64,000 nt of DNA from Gephyromycinifex aptenodytis (GCF_012277275.1 NZ_CP051155.1:806001-870000), one strand, 5' to 3'; numbered from the stretch's first letter, positions 18,004 through 26,673 are shown. Notes: a model not told the origin generated them from the sequence alone. Numbers and translations are program-made.

Positions 18004-18444
18004 TTGAGCGCCTGGTTCGCTGTCGAACGCGAGGGTGGCTCGGTGGATCGACGGGCCTTGCTGGGTCTGCGAAGCGCAGACCCGCAAGGCCCGCACTCCC
18101 ATCCGCGTCCCGGCATCCTTGACGGCTGCACTGGCTGCGGCACCTGCGTAGCGGTCTGCCCCAGCGGGGCGTTGGCCGCTGCGCAACTGCCAACGACCGT
18201 CGTACTGAGCGTCGACCCGCTGGCCTGTACCGGCTGCGGTGAATGCGTTGAGCGCTGCCCGGAGAAGATACTCGCCCCGGCTGCCACGCTACCGGGCTGC
18301 GATGACCCGGTGCGGCTGGCCAGAATCCGCATCGAGCGCTGCAACCGCTGCCGGGTTCACCTTCACCCGGGTGAGACCGGCATGTGCACCTCGTGCAGCT
18401 CTCGGCGCAGCCTCATGGATGACCTCTGGACGCAGCTGGGCTGA
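18004..18444 (+). CDS. Ferredoxin-like protein with C-terminal zinc-ribbon-like cysteines (NapF-like)
   Basis: Predicted accessory electron carrier or maturation factor of 146 residues. It has two [4Fe-4S] motifs, CTGCGTCVAVCP and CTGCGECVERCP, then an unusual CNRC-x11-CTSC pair near the C-terminus that looks like a zinc ribbon or a third metal site. TTG 18004 is chosen because AAGGAG lies five bases before it; a GTG at 17998 overlaps that ribosome site. It starts 33 bases after the Mo subunit and probably belongs to its operon, as NapF does with nitrate reductase. Confidence 0.75.
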   Translation: MSAWFAVEREGGSVDRRALLGLRSADPQGPHSHPRPGILDGCTGCGTCVAVCPSGALAAAQLPTTVVLSVDPLACTGCGECVERCPEKILAPAATLPGCDDPVRLARIRIERCNRCRVHLHPGETGMCTSCSSRRSLMDDLWTQLG

Positions 18445-18560
18445 GTCGCGCAAGGGGCGCGATGAGCGCGCCTGGCCACGCTGTGCGGATCGCGAGCCAG
18501 AACGCCTCTCCGGCGTTCAGCGGCGCAGTCGTCGGTGCCGTGCAGCAGTTCCGTCGCCTC

Positions 18561-19316
18561 TCAACCGAGCTGCTTCCAGGACAAGCAGGCGAAGGCCTGC
18601 CGGATGTGCGCCTCGATCTGATCGGCAGCCACGGAGCCGTCGCCGGCACACACCGCCTCCAGGACCTCACGGTGTCCGGCCTGCAAAACGTGCCGCACTG
18701 CCGGCCAGTCCGAGTTCTCATAGAACGCCTCCAGAATCGGGGCGTGCATCGAGCTACGGATGGCGCAGGTCAAGTCGGCGACGATGCGATTGTGCCCAGC
18801 TTCGGCCAGGTTCAGGTGGAATTGCGTATCAAGGTCGTTGAACTCCTCCCGACCAAGGTCGTCGCGTTCCATCTGCTGTACCAGGTCGCGCAGGCGCTGC
18901 TGGTCCTCGTCACTCATATGCGCGGCGGCCAATCGCACGCTCCACCGTTCGAGCATCACGCGCGCCTCAATGACGTCCGCCATCGGAAAGTTCGCCAGCA
19001 GGATGTGGATCCGCAGCAGCTGCCCGAGTGCCTCGCTGGACAGCGATGACAGCACCGTGCCGCTGTCCTTACCTACCCCGACACCTGCCCGCACCACACC
19101 GATCGCTTCGAGAGCCCGCATCGCTTCGCGAACGGCGGCGCGACTGACCCCGAGTTTGGCGGCAAGGTCCCGCTCGCCCGGCAACCGGTCACCGAGCCCG
19201 ATCGCCCCCGAAGCGATCTGCTCCTCGATGCGATCGATGACGAGTTCATGGGCCCGAGTACGCGGAATCGGGCGCCACTGCGCGCTGGTGTCGTCGCTGC
19301 CCTGCTCGCTGTTCAC
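18561..19316 (-). CDS. lldR: FadR-family (GntR superfamily) regulator, LldR-like
   Basis: Predicted lactate-responsive repressor of 251 residues. An N-terminal winged helix (residues 15-80, GLGDRLPGERDLAAKLGVSR) is followed by an all-helical FCD effector domain with Asp and His residues (DLDTQFHLNLAEAGHN, and later HREVLEA) that usually hold a metal for carboxylate binding. GTG 19316 has GAGGAGG upstream. It is divergent from the lactate permease and lut genes, and a palindrome matching the LldR consensus overlaps that promoter. Another hydroxy-acid effector is possible. Confidence 0.85.
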   Translation of the reverse strand: MNSEQGSDDTSAQWRPIPRTRAHELVIDRIEEQIASGAIGLGDRLPGERDLAAKLGVSRAAVREAMRALEAIGVVRAGVGVGKDSGTVLSSLSSEALGQLLRIHILLANFPMADVIEARVMLERWSVRLAAAHMSDEDQQRLRDLVQQMERDDLGREEFNDLDTQFHLNLAEAGHNRIVADLTCAIRSSMHAPILEAFYENSDWPAVRHVLQAGHREVLEAVCAGDGSVAADQIEAHIRQAFACLSWKQLG

Positions 19317-19476
19317 CGCGCATCCTCCTCGCAGGCGTGGCGGGGCGCCCGCATCATCGGGTGCCAGCATCCCCCATTCTCAAGCAAGCGGTCGGCACTG
19401 GTGAGGCGCGCGTCGCCAGTGCGGCTGCGCGATATGTGACCCACCTAACACAAAGTGGTCATCGAGGCCCCTCCCG

Positions 19477-19516
19477 GTGACCACAAAGCCCCCCTACTGT
19501 CTAATGGTCGGACCAT
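19477..19516 (+). promoter_or_regulatory. Lactate operon promoter with LldR-type operator
   Basis: A promoter-like pair GTGACC (19477-19482) and TCTAAT (19500-19505) is separated by 17 bases. The perfect palindrome ATGGTCGGACCAT (19504-19516) covers the -10 end and likely start point and fits the TNGTNNNACNA consensus described for Corynebacterium LldR. Separate GTGGTCA (19455-19461) and TGACCAC (19478-19484) half-sites flank the -35. Repression relieved by lactate is the expected mode. Confidence 0.7.
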
Positions 19517-19597
19517 TTACTGTCAGGGCGGTTGACCGGCGCGCAGTTACGCACCGTTCGCGCGTGCAGCACCACCCCTGCGATCGACGGAGTTCCC

Positions 19598-21259
19598 ATG
19601 CACGCACTCCAAGCATTCACCCCGAACCCGAATCCGCTAGCGCAGCAATGGCTCTCGGCCCTAGTGGCGATGGTGCCGATCCTGGTCATGCTCATCACAC
19701 TGGGCGGCCTGCGCTGGAAGGCCCACTACGCCGGCCTGCTCTCGTGGGCAGTAGCCCTCGTCATCGCCGTAGCCGTGTTCTCGATGCCGGTCGGAATGGC
19801 CCTGAGCACCAGCGCTCATGGATTCGTGTACGGCATCTTCCCCATTGTTTGGATCCTGTTGTGCGCGATCTGGATGTACCAGGTCACGGTCGTCAGTGGC
19901 CGCTTCGACGATCTGCGCACCACGTTCTTCCTCATCAGCGACGATCCCCGGGTTCTCGGCCTGCTCATCGCCTTCTGCTTCGGTGGCTTGCTGGAAGCTC
20001 TGGCCGGCTTCGGCGCACCGGTGGCCATCGCCACCGTCATGCTCATCGCGATCGGCTTCTCGAAATTGCGTGCCGCGATCACCGCGCTGCTCGCAAACAC
20101 CGTGCCGGTCGCCTTCGGCGCCGTCGGCCTGCCGGTTCTCATGGCAGCCCAGACCGCAGGGCTGCCCGTCTCTGAAGTAGCACCGATCACCGGGCGCATC
20201 TGTGCCCTGCTGTGCCTGATCGTCCCGTTCCTGCTTCTCGCCGTGATCGACGGCAAGAAGGGCATCGTGGAGTGTTGGCCCATCGGGTTGTTCGTCGGCG
20301 CGATCTTCGGCGCCGTCAAGTGGGTCGTCGCCAGCACTGCGGTCTACAACCTCACCGAGATCTTCGCCGCCGTCATCACAGTCGGCGCCGCCATCGTGTT
20401 CATGTGTTTCTGGAGCCCGAAGGGTTCCCAGGAGGCGGTACCGCGGGTAGGTCGCCCTATCGACCCCAGCATCGAGGCGCCATTCGTGGCAACGGAGAAG
20501 ACCGACACCTCCGACCTGAACGCGCGCACCATCGCCATGGCGCTCGTGCCCTACATCCTGGTCATCGCCGTGTTCTCGGTGGCGGCCATCCCCGCCGTGA
20601 AGTCCGCCCTCGTCGCCACCGACGTCACATTCGCCTGGCCCGGCCTGGAAAGCCTGCTCACCCCTGCCGGCGAGCACTCCTCGCACGCGACCTTCACCTT
20701 CGGGTGGCTGAGCACGCCGGGCACCCTGTTGGCGATCGTCGCCCTGCTCGTCGGGCTCATCTACAAGGTGCCGATGCGGACCGTCTTGGGTGAGTTGTGG
20801 ATCAACGCCAAGAAACTCAAGTTCACGATGGTCACGATCGGTTCCGTCGTGGCGTTGGCTTTCGTCATGGGCGATTCCGGCCAGACCCTGGGCCTGGGCC
20901 TGTGGATTGCCGGCGCAGGGGCGTTCTACCCCTTCTTCGCCCCTGTCCTGGGTTGGATCGGCACCTATGTCACCGGTTCGGACACCTCGGCCAACCTGTT
21001 GTTCTCCTCGCTGCAGGCAAGCGTCGGCGATCAGATCGGCCACAAGGCCCTGCTGGTGGGCTCCGGCGCCGCCGGCGGCGTGGTCGGAAAGATGATCTCC
21101 CCGCAGTCGTTGGCTATCGCCGCGTCAGCCATCGGCATCGCCGGATCGGAGTCGACGATTCTGCGGGCGGTCTTCAAATGGAGCGTGCTGTTGCTGGTGT
21201 TCATGTGCCTCATCAGCGGGCTCATGTCCACACCGGTACTGGGGTGGTTGCTGCCCTGA
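19598..21259 (+). CDS. lldP: L-lactate permease (LctP family)
   Basis: Proton-coupled lactate/glycolate importer in the cytoplasmic membrane, 553 residues with about 13 hydrophobic helices. Family segments include GLLEALAGFGAPVAIAT near residue 130 and GSDTSANLLFSSLQ near residue 465. ATG 19598 has GGAG upstream and follows the promoter at 19477-19516. It heads the lldP-lutABC operon and supplies substrate for the Lut enzymes. Confidence 0.95.
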   Translation: MHALQAFTPNPNPLAQQWLSALVAMVPILVMLITLGGLRWKAHYAGLLSWAVALVIAVAVFSMPVGMALSTSAHGFVYGIFPIVWILLCAIWMYQVTVVSGRFDDLRTTFFLISDDPRVLGLLIAFCFGGLLEALAGFGAPVAIATVMLIAIGFSKLRAAITALLANTVPVAFGAVGLPVLMAAQTAGLPVSEVAPITGRICALLCLIVPFLLLAVIDGKKGIVECWPIGLFVGAIFGAVKWVVASTAVYNLTEIFAAVITVGAAIVFMCFWSPKGSQEAVPRVGRPIDPSIEAPFVATEKTDTSDLNARTIAMALVPYILVIAVFSVAAIPAVKSALVATDVTFAWPGLESLLTPAGEHSSHATFTFGWLSTPGTLLAIVALLVGLIYKVPMRTVLGELWINAKKLKFTMVTIGSVVALAFVMGDSGQTLGLGLWIAGAGAFYPFFAPVLGWIGTYVTGSDTSANLLFSSLQASVGDQIGHKALLVGSGAAGGVVGKMISPQSLAIAASAIGIAGSESTILRAVFKWSVLLLVFMCLISGLMSTPVLGWLLP

Positions 21260-21340
21260 ACGCATCAGATCCATCCCACCCGAGTTTCTCTCTTCAGCAC
21301 TGGTTCGGGTTCACCCCGGACACGACAAAGGAGTCGATCG

Positions 21341-22105
21341 ATGGCCACTAAACCCGGTGAGGGAATGCGCGTGGCGCTGTTCGCCACCTGCGCGAACGAC
21401 GTCATGTTCCCCGACACCCCCAAGGCCGTGCTGAGCATCCTGGAGCGGTTGGGCTGCAGCGTGGAGTTTCCCGAGAAGCAGACCTGCTGCGGACAACCCT
21501 TCGCCAACACCGGCTACTTCGACGAGACCGTACCGGTCGTACGTAACTTCGTGGATGCGTTCGGCGGCTACGACTACATCGTCGGGCCATCCGGCTCCTG
21601 CGTCGGCGCCGTGCGCGAACAGCACGAGATGCTGGCCGAGCACGCCGGCGATGCGGGCCTGGCCAGGGACGTGAGCCTGGTGGCTCCACACGTCTACGAC
21701 ATCAGTGAGTTCCTCGTCAACGTCCTGAATGTCACCGACGTGGGTGCCTACTTCCCGCACAAGGTGACCTACCACCCCACCTGCCACTCCATCCGGGTAG
21801 CCAAGGTGGGCGATGCGCCCATGCGGTTGCTGCAGTCGGTTAAGGGAATCACCGTTCTGGACCTGCCGGATTCGGATCGCTGCTGCGGCTTCGGCGGCAC
21901 GTTCGCGATGAAGAACCCGGACATCTCCACCGCGATGGCCGCCGACAAGGCACGTCACGTGGCAGGCACTGGGGCCGAGTACTTGGTAGCCGGGGACAAC
22001 CTGTGCCTGCTCAACGTCTCCGGCGTGATCGCCCGGCAGGGGGGCGGGGTCAAACCCATCCACCTCGCCGAGATTCTGGCAAGCACCGAAGGGAGCGCGG
22101 CATGA
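21341..22105 (+). CDS. lutA: L-lactate utilisation protein LutA (LldE)
   Basis: One of three subunits of the flavin-free, iron-sulfur L-lactate oxidation complex. The 254-residue product has two cysteine-rich CCG domains, KQTCCGQPFANTGYFDE near residue 47 and SDRCCGFGGTFAMKNP near residue 185, which hold a cluster as in heterodisulfide reductase. ATG 21341 has GGAG upstream. Its stop overlaps the lutB start as ATGA. Confidence 0.95.
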   Translation: MATKPGEGMRVALFATCANDVMFPDTPKAVLSILERLGCSVEFPEKQTCCGQPFANTGYFDETVPVVRNFVDAFGGYDYIVGPSGSCVGAVREQHEMLAEHAGDAGLARDVSLVAPHVYDISEFLVNVLNVTDVGAYFPHKVTYHPTCHSIRVAKVGDAPMRLLQSVKGITVLDLPDSDRCCGFGGTFAMKNPDISTAMAADKARHVAGTGAEYLVAGDNLCLLNVSGVIARQGGGVKPIHLAEILASTEGSAA

Positions 22106-23709
22106 CGCTGGTCCACCGCCAATCGACGATTCCGGTCGCGGGTCCACCCGCCCCCCGGTACGAGGGACCCAACCGGCGCACACCCGCCCCGCCAGCCGGT
22201 GAGCTCGTGGACTCCCCCGGGTTCCCTACCGCGGCGCGACGCGAACTCGACCTGCCCGTACAACGCGGCAATCTGCACCAGGCGATGACGACCATCCGGA
22301 CCAAACGCCAACAGTGCGTCTCGGAGTTGGACCACTGGGAAGAGTTGCGGCTGGCCGGGGAAGCGATCAAGAACCGCACCCTGCGACACCTGGACAGCTA
22401 CCTGGTGCAGTTGGAGGAGAACCTCACCGCCGCCGGCGCCACCGTGCATTGGGCCCGCGACGCCGCCGAAGCCAACCGGATCATCACCGGATTGGTCAAA
22501 GAGGCCCTGGCCGACGAAGAGGTGCACTACGACGGCACCGGCGTCGTCGGCGACGAAGTCGTCAAGGTCAAGTCGATGGTCACCCAGGAAATCGACATGA
22601 ACGAGGCGCTGGAGGCCGCGGGCGTGGCCGCTTGGGAGACCGACCTGGCCGAGATCATCGTGCAGTTAGGCCATGATCGCCCCAGCCACTTCCTCGTCCC
22701 GGCGATCCACCGCAACCGCGCCGAGGTCCGGGAGATCTTCCTGGCCGAAATGGGCACCTACGGCAAACCCGCACCGCCCGACTTGGACTCCGAACCCCGC
22801 AACCTGGCGGGTGCGGCCCGCCTGCACCTACGCGAGAAGTTCCTGCGCGCCAAGGTCGGGATTTCCGGAGCGAACTTCGCGGTCGCCGACACCGGCACCC
22901 TGGTCGTCGTGGAGTCCGAAGGCAATGGTCGGATGTGCCTGACCCTGCCGCAAACGCTCATCTCTGTGGTGGGGGTGGAGAAGGTGCTGCCCACCTTCGA
23001 CGACCTGGAGGTCTTCCTTCAGTTGCTGCCACGCTCCAGCACGGCCGAGCGGATGAACCCCTATACCTCCATGTGGACCGGCCCCACCGGCGGTGATGGC
23101 CCCGAGAAGATGCACGTCGTCCTGCTCGACAATGGCCGCAGCCGAGTGCTGGCCGATCGCATCGGCCGGGAGGCGCTGCGCTGCATTCGCTGCTCAGCCT
23201 GCCTGAACGTGTGCCCGGTCTATGAGAAGGTCGGTGGCCACGCCTACGGCTCGGTGTATCCCGGTCCGATCGGTTCGATCCTCACCCCGCAGCTGCGCGG
23301 CACCACCTCTGCGGTGGACAGGTCGCTACCGTTCGCGTCCTCGCTGTGCGGGGCATGCTTCGAGGTCTGCCCGGTGCGCATCCCCATCCCTGAACTGCTC
23401 GTCTACATGCGCAACCAGGTGGTGGAGTCCAAGAAGGCAGAAGCAAAGTCCAAACCGGGAATGCCGTTCCTGGCCCATGGCGAGCCTGCGGCGATGACCG
23501 GCGCGGCGTGGATGATGGCCGACAGCCGTCGCTGGTCCGCCGCCACCAAGGGGGTCGGCCTCTCGGGACGGATCTTGGGCAAGGCAGACCACCTGGGGCC
23601 GATGCCTTGGCCGCTGTCGAAGTGGACGAATGCGCGGGATGTGCCGATCCCGCCGCAAGAGTCGTTCCGGTCCTGGTACAAGCGCGAACGCGGAGGTGGC
23701 AGTCGATGA
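22102..23709 (+). CDS. lutB: L-lactate utilisation iron-sulfur protein LutB (LldF)
   Basis: Electron-transfer subunit of the lactate oxidation complex, 535 residues. The N-terminal two thirds form the LUD domain (VADTGTLVVVESEGNGRM), and the C-terminal part has two [4Fe-4S] motifs, CIRCSACLNVCPVYEK and SSLCGACFEVCPVRIP. The N-terminus carries about 60 extra Pro-rich residues compared with Bacillus LutB. An internal ATG at codon 62 (MTTIRTKRQQ) is an alternative start, but the ATGA coupling to lutA favours 22102. Confidence 0.94.
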   Translation: MTLVHRQSTIPVAGPPAPRYEGPNRRTPAPPAGELVDSPGFPTAARRELDLPVQRGNLHQAMTTIRTKRQQCVSELDHWEELRLAGEAIKNRTLRHLDSYLVQLEENLTAAGATVHWARDAAEANRIITGLVKEALADEEVHYDGTGVVGDEVVKVKSMVTQEIDMNEALEAAGVAAWETDLAEIIVQLGHDRPSHFLVPAIHRNRAEVREIFLAEMGTYGKPAPPDLDSEPRNLAGAARLHLREKFLRAKVGISGANFAVADTGTLVVVESEGNGRMCLTLPQTLISVVGVEKVLPTFDDLEVFLQLLPRSSTAERMNPYTSMWTGPTGGDGPEKMHVVLLDNGRSRVLADRIGREALRCIRCSACLNVCPVYEKVGGHAYGSVYPGPIGSILTPQLRGTTSAVDRSLPFASSLCGACFEVCPVRIPIPELLVYMRNQVVESKKAEAKSKPGMPFLAHGEPAAMTGAAWMMADSRRWSAATKGVGLSGRILGKADHLGPMPWPLSKWTNARDVPIPPQESFRSWYKRERGGGSR

Positions 23710-24359
23710 ACGCCAGGGAAGAGATCCTCACCCGCATCCGTACGGCGTTGCAGGATGTCCCGGAGGTCGCCCCAGAGGTAGACGTCCCGGTCGAATGGGA
23801 ATACCACCGCGCCACCCGCACCGAAGGCGTGCTCGATCTTTTCGTCGAGCGTGTGGAGGACTACAAGGCTGCCGTCGTGCGCGCCAACTCAGGCGAGGTC
23901 CCGGGGCGCATCGTCGAGGCGCTCAACGCCCACGACGTGCACAGCGTCGTGTTGCCTGCAGGCCTGGACCCCACCTGGCGGGCCGCCCTGGAGGCAAGCG
24001 AGATCGAAGTCCGCGACGACACACCGCTGGACCGAGCCCAGCTCGACACCACCGATGCGGTCGTGACGGCGGCCTGCGTCGGCGCCGCCGAGACCGGCAC
24101 GATCTTCCTGGATCACCGCCCGGACCAAGGGCGGCGCGCGTTGACCCTGGTACCCGATATGCACGTCTGTGTCATCCGAGCCGATCAGGTGGTCTCCGAC
24201 GTGCCGGAGGCGATCACCCGCGTCGCGCCCTCGGTGCGGGAGAACCAGTTGCCCGTCACGATGATCTCGGGTGGGTCAGCCACCAGTGACATCGAGCTGT
24301 CCCGGGTGGAAGGGGTCCACGGGCCGCGGACCCTGCATGTGGTGCTCGTCCAGGACTAG
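23706..24359 (+). CDS. lutC: L-lactate utilisation protein LutC (LldG)
   Basis: Third component of the lactate complex, 217 residues with a single LUD domain. The conserved ETGTIFLDHRPDQGRRALTL block near residue 130 and MISGGSATSDIELSRVEGVH near the C-terminus are diagnostic. The ATG overlaps the lutB stop. No terminator-like hairpin is evident in the 79 bases before the convergent oxygenase gene. Confidence 0.94.
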   Translation: MNAREEILTRIRTALQDVPEVAPEVDVPVEWEYHRATRTEGVLDLFVERVEDYKAAVVRANSGEVPGRIVEALNAHDVHSVVLPAGLDPTWRAALEASEIEVRDDTPLDRAQLDTTDAVVTAACVGAAETGTIFLDHRPDQGRRALTLVPDMHVCVIRADQVVSDVPEAITRVAPSVRENQLPVTMISGGSATSDIELSRVEGVHGPRTLHVVLVQD

Positions 24360-24438
24360 CAGGCGCGTGTTGCGGAGGCGGTCAGGGTGGCAATCCTGGC
24401 CGCCTCCCCTCGTCATGGGCCAGCGCAGGTACCCCGGT

Positions 24439-25707
24439 TCACGTTCGGGTCGGTACCAGAATCCCTGCCGAGAGCAGCTGCCCGGTCAAGCCGAGCACCT
24501 CGTCCTCCCCGATCTGACAGGCGTGGGCGAGGGCGGCAGGAACGTGGGCCCCGCCGTCCACGAGCTGGTCCAAGGCCGCGCGAAGGCCCGGGGTGGGCAG
24601 CGCAACCCGCTCGTCGACGCCTCTGCCGCGCAGGCGCACCCCGCCGTCGTCGAGTTCCCGGCGCAGACGCAGATGTCTGCGCAGTTGCATAGGCTCGCTC
24701 AGTGCCGGCTCTCGGGAGGCGGCGGCTTGCACCAGTGGCCGCACCGGCGCGGCCCGTCCAGACTCATCAGCGCGCTGATCAAGCAAGGTGGCCAGCTGCC
24801 CATCGGTGACCGCGTCAAGGGCCTGGTGCAAGGCTGCCCGGACCGCAGCGATATTGGGGGCCAGCTGAGCCGGATCGCCGACGTCGACCCCCAGCGGTAA
24901 TGGGCGGCGCAGCTCGTCGGCCTGCCTCAGCGCCAACTCGGTGAAGGCCCGGGCGAGATGATCCTGGGTCCACACGTGAACGCCGAGCGTCAGGTGGGCG
25001 CTCACCCCGGCCAAGGCCTTGGCAGCGTGAAGGTACCCGCGCGGCAGATAGAGGCAGTCTCCTGGCTCAAGCACAACATCGAGAACCGGTTCACCGGCCG
25101 CGGCCTGGGCGACCTGTTCCTTTCGTCCGCCGGTGTCCCAGGGTTCGTGGCGCATCGGCCACGGGTGCACCGGTTCGTGAATGATCCACCGCTTCTGTCC
25201 GGCCAGCTGCAGCACGAACACATCGTGCACGTCGTAGTGCGCCGAGAAACCCTGCGATTGCGCCGGCGTGATGTAGGCGTTGGCCTGCACCGGATGGCCC
25301 AGTTCGGTTGCCAGGTCTGCGGCGAAGTCCACGATGGGGCCCCAGGTGCGATGCAGCCCTTGCAGGACGATCGTTGCCCCGTCTTCGAACAGTTGCGCCA
25401 ACCGGGCGTCACTTATCTGGTCGCTGATCGCGGCCCCGACTCCCCCGCCGGCGGTAAAAGAGCGCTCGGGAAGGGTGGAGCCGTTCTTGGCCACGCGAAG
25501 GAACGGGGTACGAAGTCCGCGGGTGGAGAGCAGTTCGTCTACCCCGGCCAGATCCAGCAGGTCGGCAAAAGCCTCCGGGTGGGTCTGCGCGCCCGAGCTG
25601 TGGTGTACATGGTGCTGTCGGCCCCACATCCGCGAGGCGAACTCTGTCGGGTCATCTACAAGGCGGGCGAGAGCGTACGCCCCCGCCCGCCCGTCAGCAG
25701 CGTTCAT
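24439..25707 (-). CDS. JmjC/cupin-4 Fe(II)/2-oxoglutarate oxygenase (ROXA-like)
   Basis: Predicted protein hydroxylase of 422 residues. The JmjC barrel spans about residues 60-250 with the iron triad His157-x-Asp159 (SAHYDVHDVF) and His227 (LPRGYLHAA); Lys172 in AGQKRW may bind 2-oxoglutarate. The C-terminal 150 residues form a helical region like the dimerisation/winged-helix part of bacterial ribosomal oxygenases. ATG 25707 lies five bases after the stop of the repeat protein, so the two are co-transcribed and probably coupled. In E. coli and human relatives the targets are ribosomal proteins; here the adjacent repeat protein is the obvious candidate target, by inference. Confidence 0.85.
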   Translation of the reverse strand: MNAADGRAGAYALARLVDDPTEFASRMWGRQHHVHHSSGAQTHPEAFADLLDLAGVDELLSTRGLRTPFLRVAKNGSTLPERSFTAGGGVGAAISDQISDARLAQLFEDGATIVLQGLHRTWGPIVDFAADLATELGHPVQANAYITPAQSQGFSAHYDVHDVFVLQLAGQKRWIIHEPVHPWPMRHEPWDTGGRKEQVAQAAAGEPVLDVVLEPGDCLYLPRGYLHAAKALAGVSAHLTLGVHVWTQDHLARAFTELALRQADELRRPLPLGVDVGDPAQLAPNIAAVRAALHQALDAVTDGQLATLLDQRADESGRAAPVRPLVQAAASREPALSEPMQLRRHLRLRRELDDGGVRLRGRGVDERVALPTPGLRAALDQLVDGGAHVPAALAHACQIGEDEVLGLTGQLLSAGILVPTRT

Positions 25708-25712
25708 TTATC

Positions 25713-26090
25713 TCAGGCAGGCAGGCCGGTGCCGCCATCGGCGCCCTTGTCAGCGCCACCGTCTGCGCCGCCATCAGCATCGGCACCCTTGTCAGCGCCA
25801 CCGTCCGCGCCGCCATCAGCATCGGCACCCTTGTCAGCGCCACCGTCCGCGCCGCCATCAGCATCGGCACCCTTGTCAGCGCCACCGTCCGCGCCGCCAT
25901 CAGCATCGGCACCCTTGTCAGCGCCACCGTCCGCGCCGCCATCAGCATCGGCACCCTTGTCAGCGCCACCGTCTGCGCCGCCATCGGCATCTACCGGAGC
26001 ACCGGTCGTGGCCGCCGTCGGGTTGGCGCCGGAGTCGGCTCCCTCGTCTGCTCCGCCATCACCCAGCGGGTTTGTCGTCGTGTCGCTCAT
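25713..26090 (-). CDS. Asp/Gly/Ala repeat protein, candidate substrate of the adjacent oxygenase
   Basis: A 125-residue acidic protein without signal peptide or membrane segment. A leader of about 32 residues (starting MSDTTTNPLGDGGADEG) is followed by six near-identical 14-residue units of the form ADADGGADGGADKG and a short GGTGLPA tail. Each unit has four Asp and one Lys in fixed spacing, which could bind calcium or be side-chain modified. ATG 26090 has AAGGAG eight bases upstream. The oxygenase gene follows after five bases. I do not recognise a family of known function. Confidence 0.8.
   Translation of the reverse strand: MSDTTTNPLGDGGADEGADSGANPTAATTGAPVDADGGADGGADKGADADGGADGGADKGADADGGADGGADKGADADGGADGGADKGADADGGADGGADKGADADGGADGGADKGADGGTGLPA
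25738..25989 (-). repeat. Six 42-bp in-frame tandem repeats
   Basis: Copies begin at 25738, 25780, 25822, 25864, 25906 and 25948. The four central copies are identical at the DNA level. The first differs at two bases and the last at two. This homogeneity implies recent slippage or unequal exchange, so copy number is likely to vary between strains. The unit is a multiple of three and keeps the reading frame. Confidence 0.95.
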
Positions 26091-26241
26091 GACTGCTCCT
26101 TCGTGTCGTTCGCGAGGGCGGCCGTGGGCCACCTGAAGACGATGTCCTCGTGCCTCAGCCGTACCCTTTTGTCGGCTGGCTCACACCTGCAGGTCTGCGA
26201 TGCAGCTCCTGTCCCCAGCCGGGTTTGCGATCGGCGCCGGC

Positions 26242-26664
26242 TCAGCCCAGTTCGGGGAACCACAGTGCGATCTCCCGCTGAGCGCTCTCAGGAGAATCCG
26301 AACCGTGAACGATGTTCTTCTGGACCTTGGTGCCCCAGTCGCGTCCCAGATCGCCACGGATCGTTCCTGGCAGGGCGGCAGTGGGATCGGTGGCTCCGGC
26401 CAGGGCGCGGAAGCCTTCAATGCAACGGTCGCCCTCAATGACTACGGCAGTGACCGGCCCCGAGCCCATGAATTCCACCAGCGGCTCGAAGAACGGCTTG
26501 CCCTCGTGCTCGGCGTAGTGCTTGGTGAGGAGGTCGTTACCCGGAGTGAGGATCTGCAACGCGGCCAGGGTGTACCCCTTGGCCTCAATGCGCCGCAGTA
26601 CCTCGCCGGTGAGGCCACGGGCGAATCCGTCGGGCTTTACCAGGACAAGTGAGCGTTCAGTCAT
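26242..26664 (-). CDS. ndk: Nucleoside diphosphate kinase
   Basis: Transfers the gamma-phosphate of ATP to nucleoside diphosphates through a phosphohistidine. The 140-residue product is standard length, with the N-terminal LVLVKPDGFARG and active-site histidine in NIVHGSDSPESA near residue 120. It is downstream of the DUF4233 gene (9-base gap) in the conserved actinobacterial folC-DUF4233-ndk series. A gap of 151 bases separates it from the repeat-protein gene, which may have its own promoter. Confidence 0.97.
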   Translation of the reverse strand: MTERSLVLVKPDGFARGLTGEVLRRIEAKGYTLAALQILTPGNDLLTKHYAEHEGKPFFEPLVEFMGSGPVTAVVIEGDRCIEGFRALAGATDPTAALPGTIRGDLGRDWGTKVQKNIVHGSDSPESAQREIALWFPELG

Positions 26665-26673
26665 ACCGCCACC

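Noticed and set aside
25738-25989. Possible CRISPR array
   Set aside because: The 42-bp units are contiguous with no unique spacers, lie inside a coding frame, and no cas genes are present.
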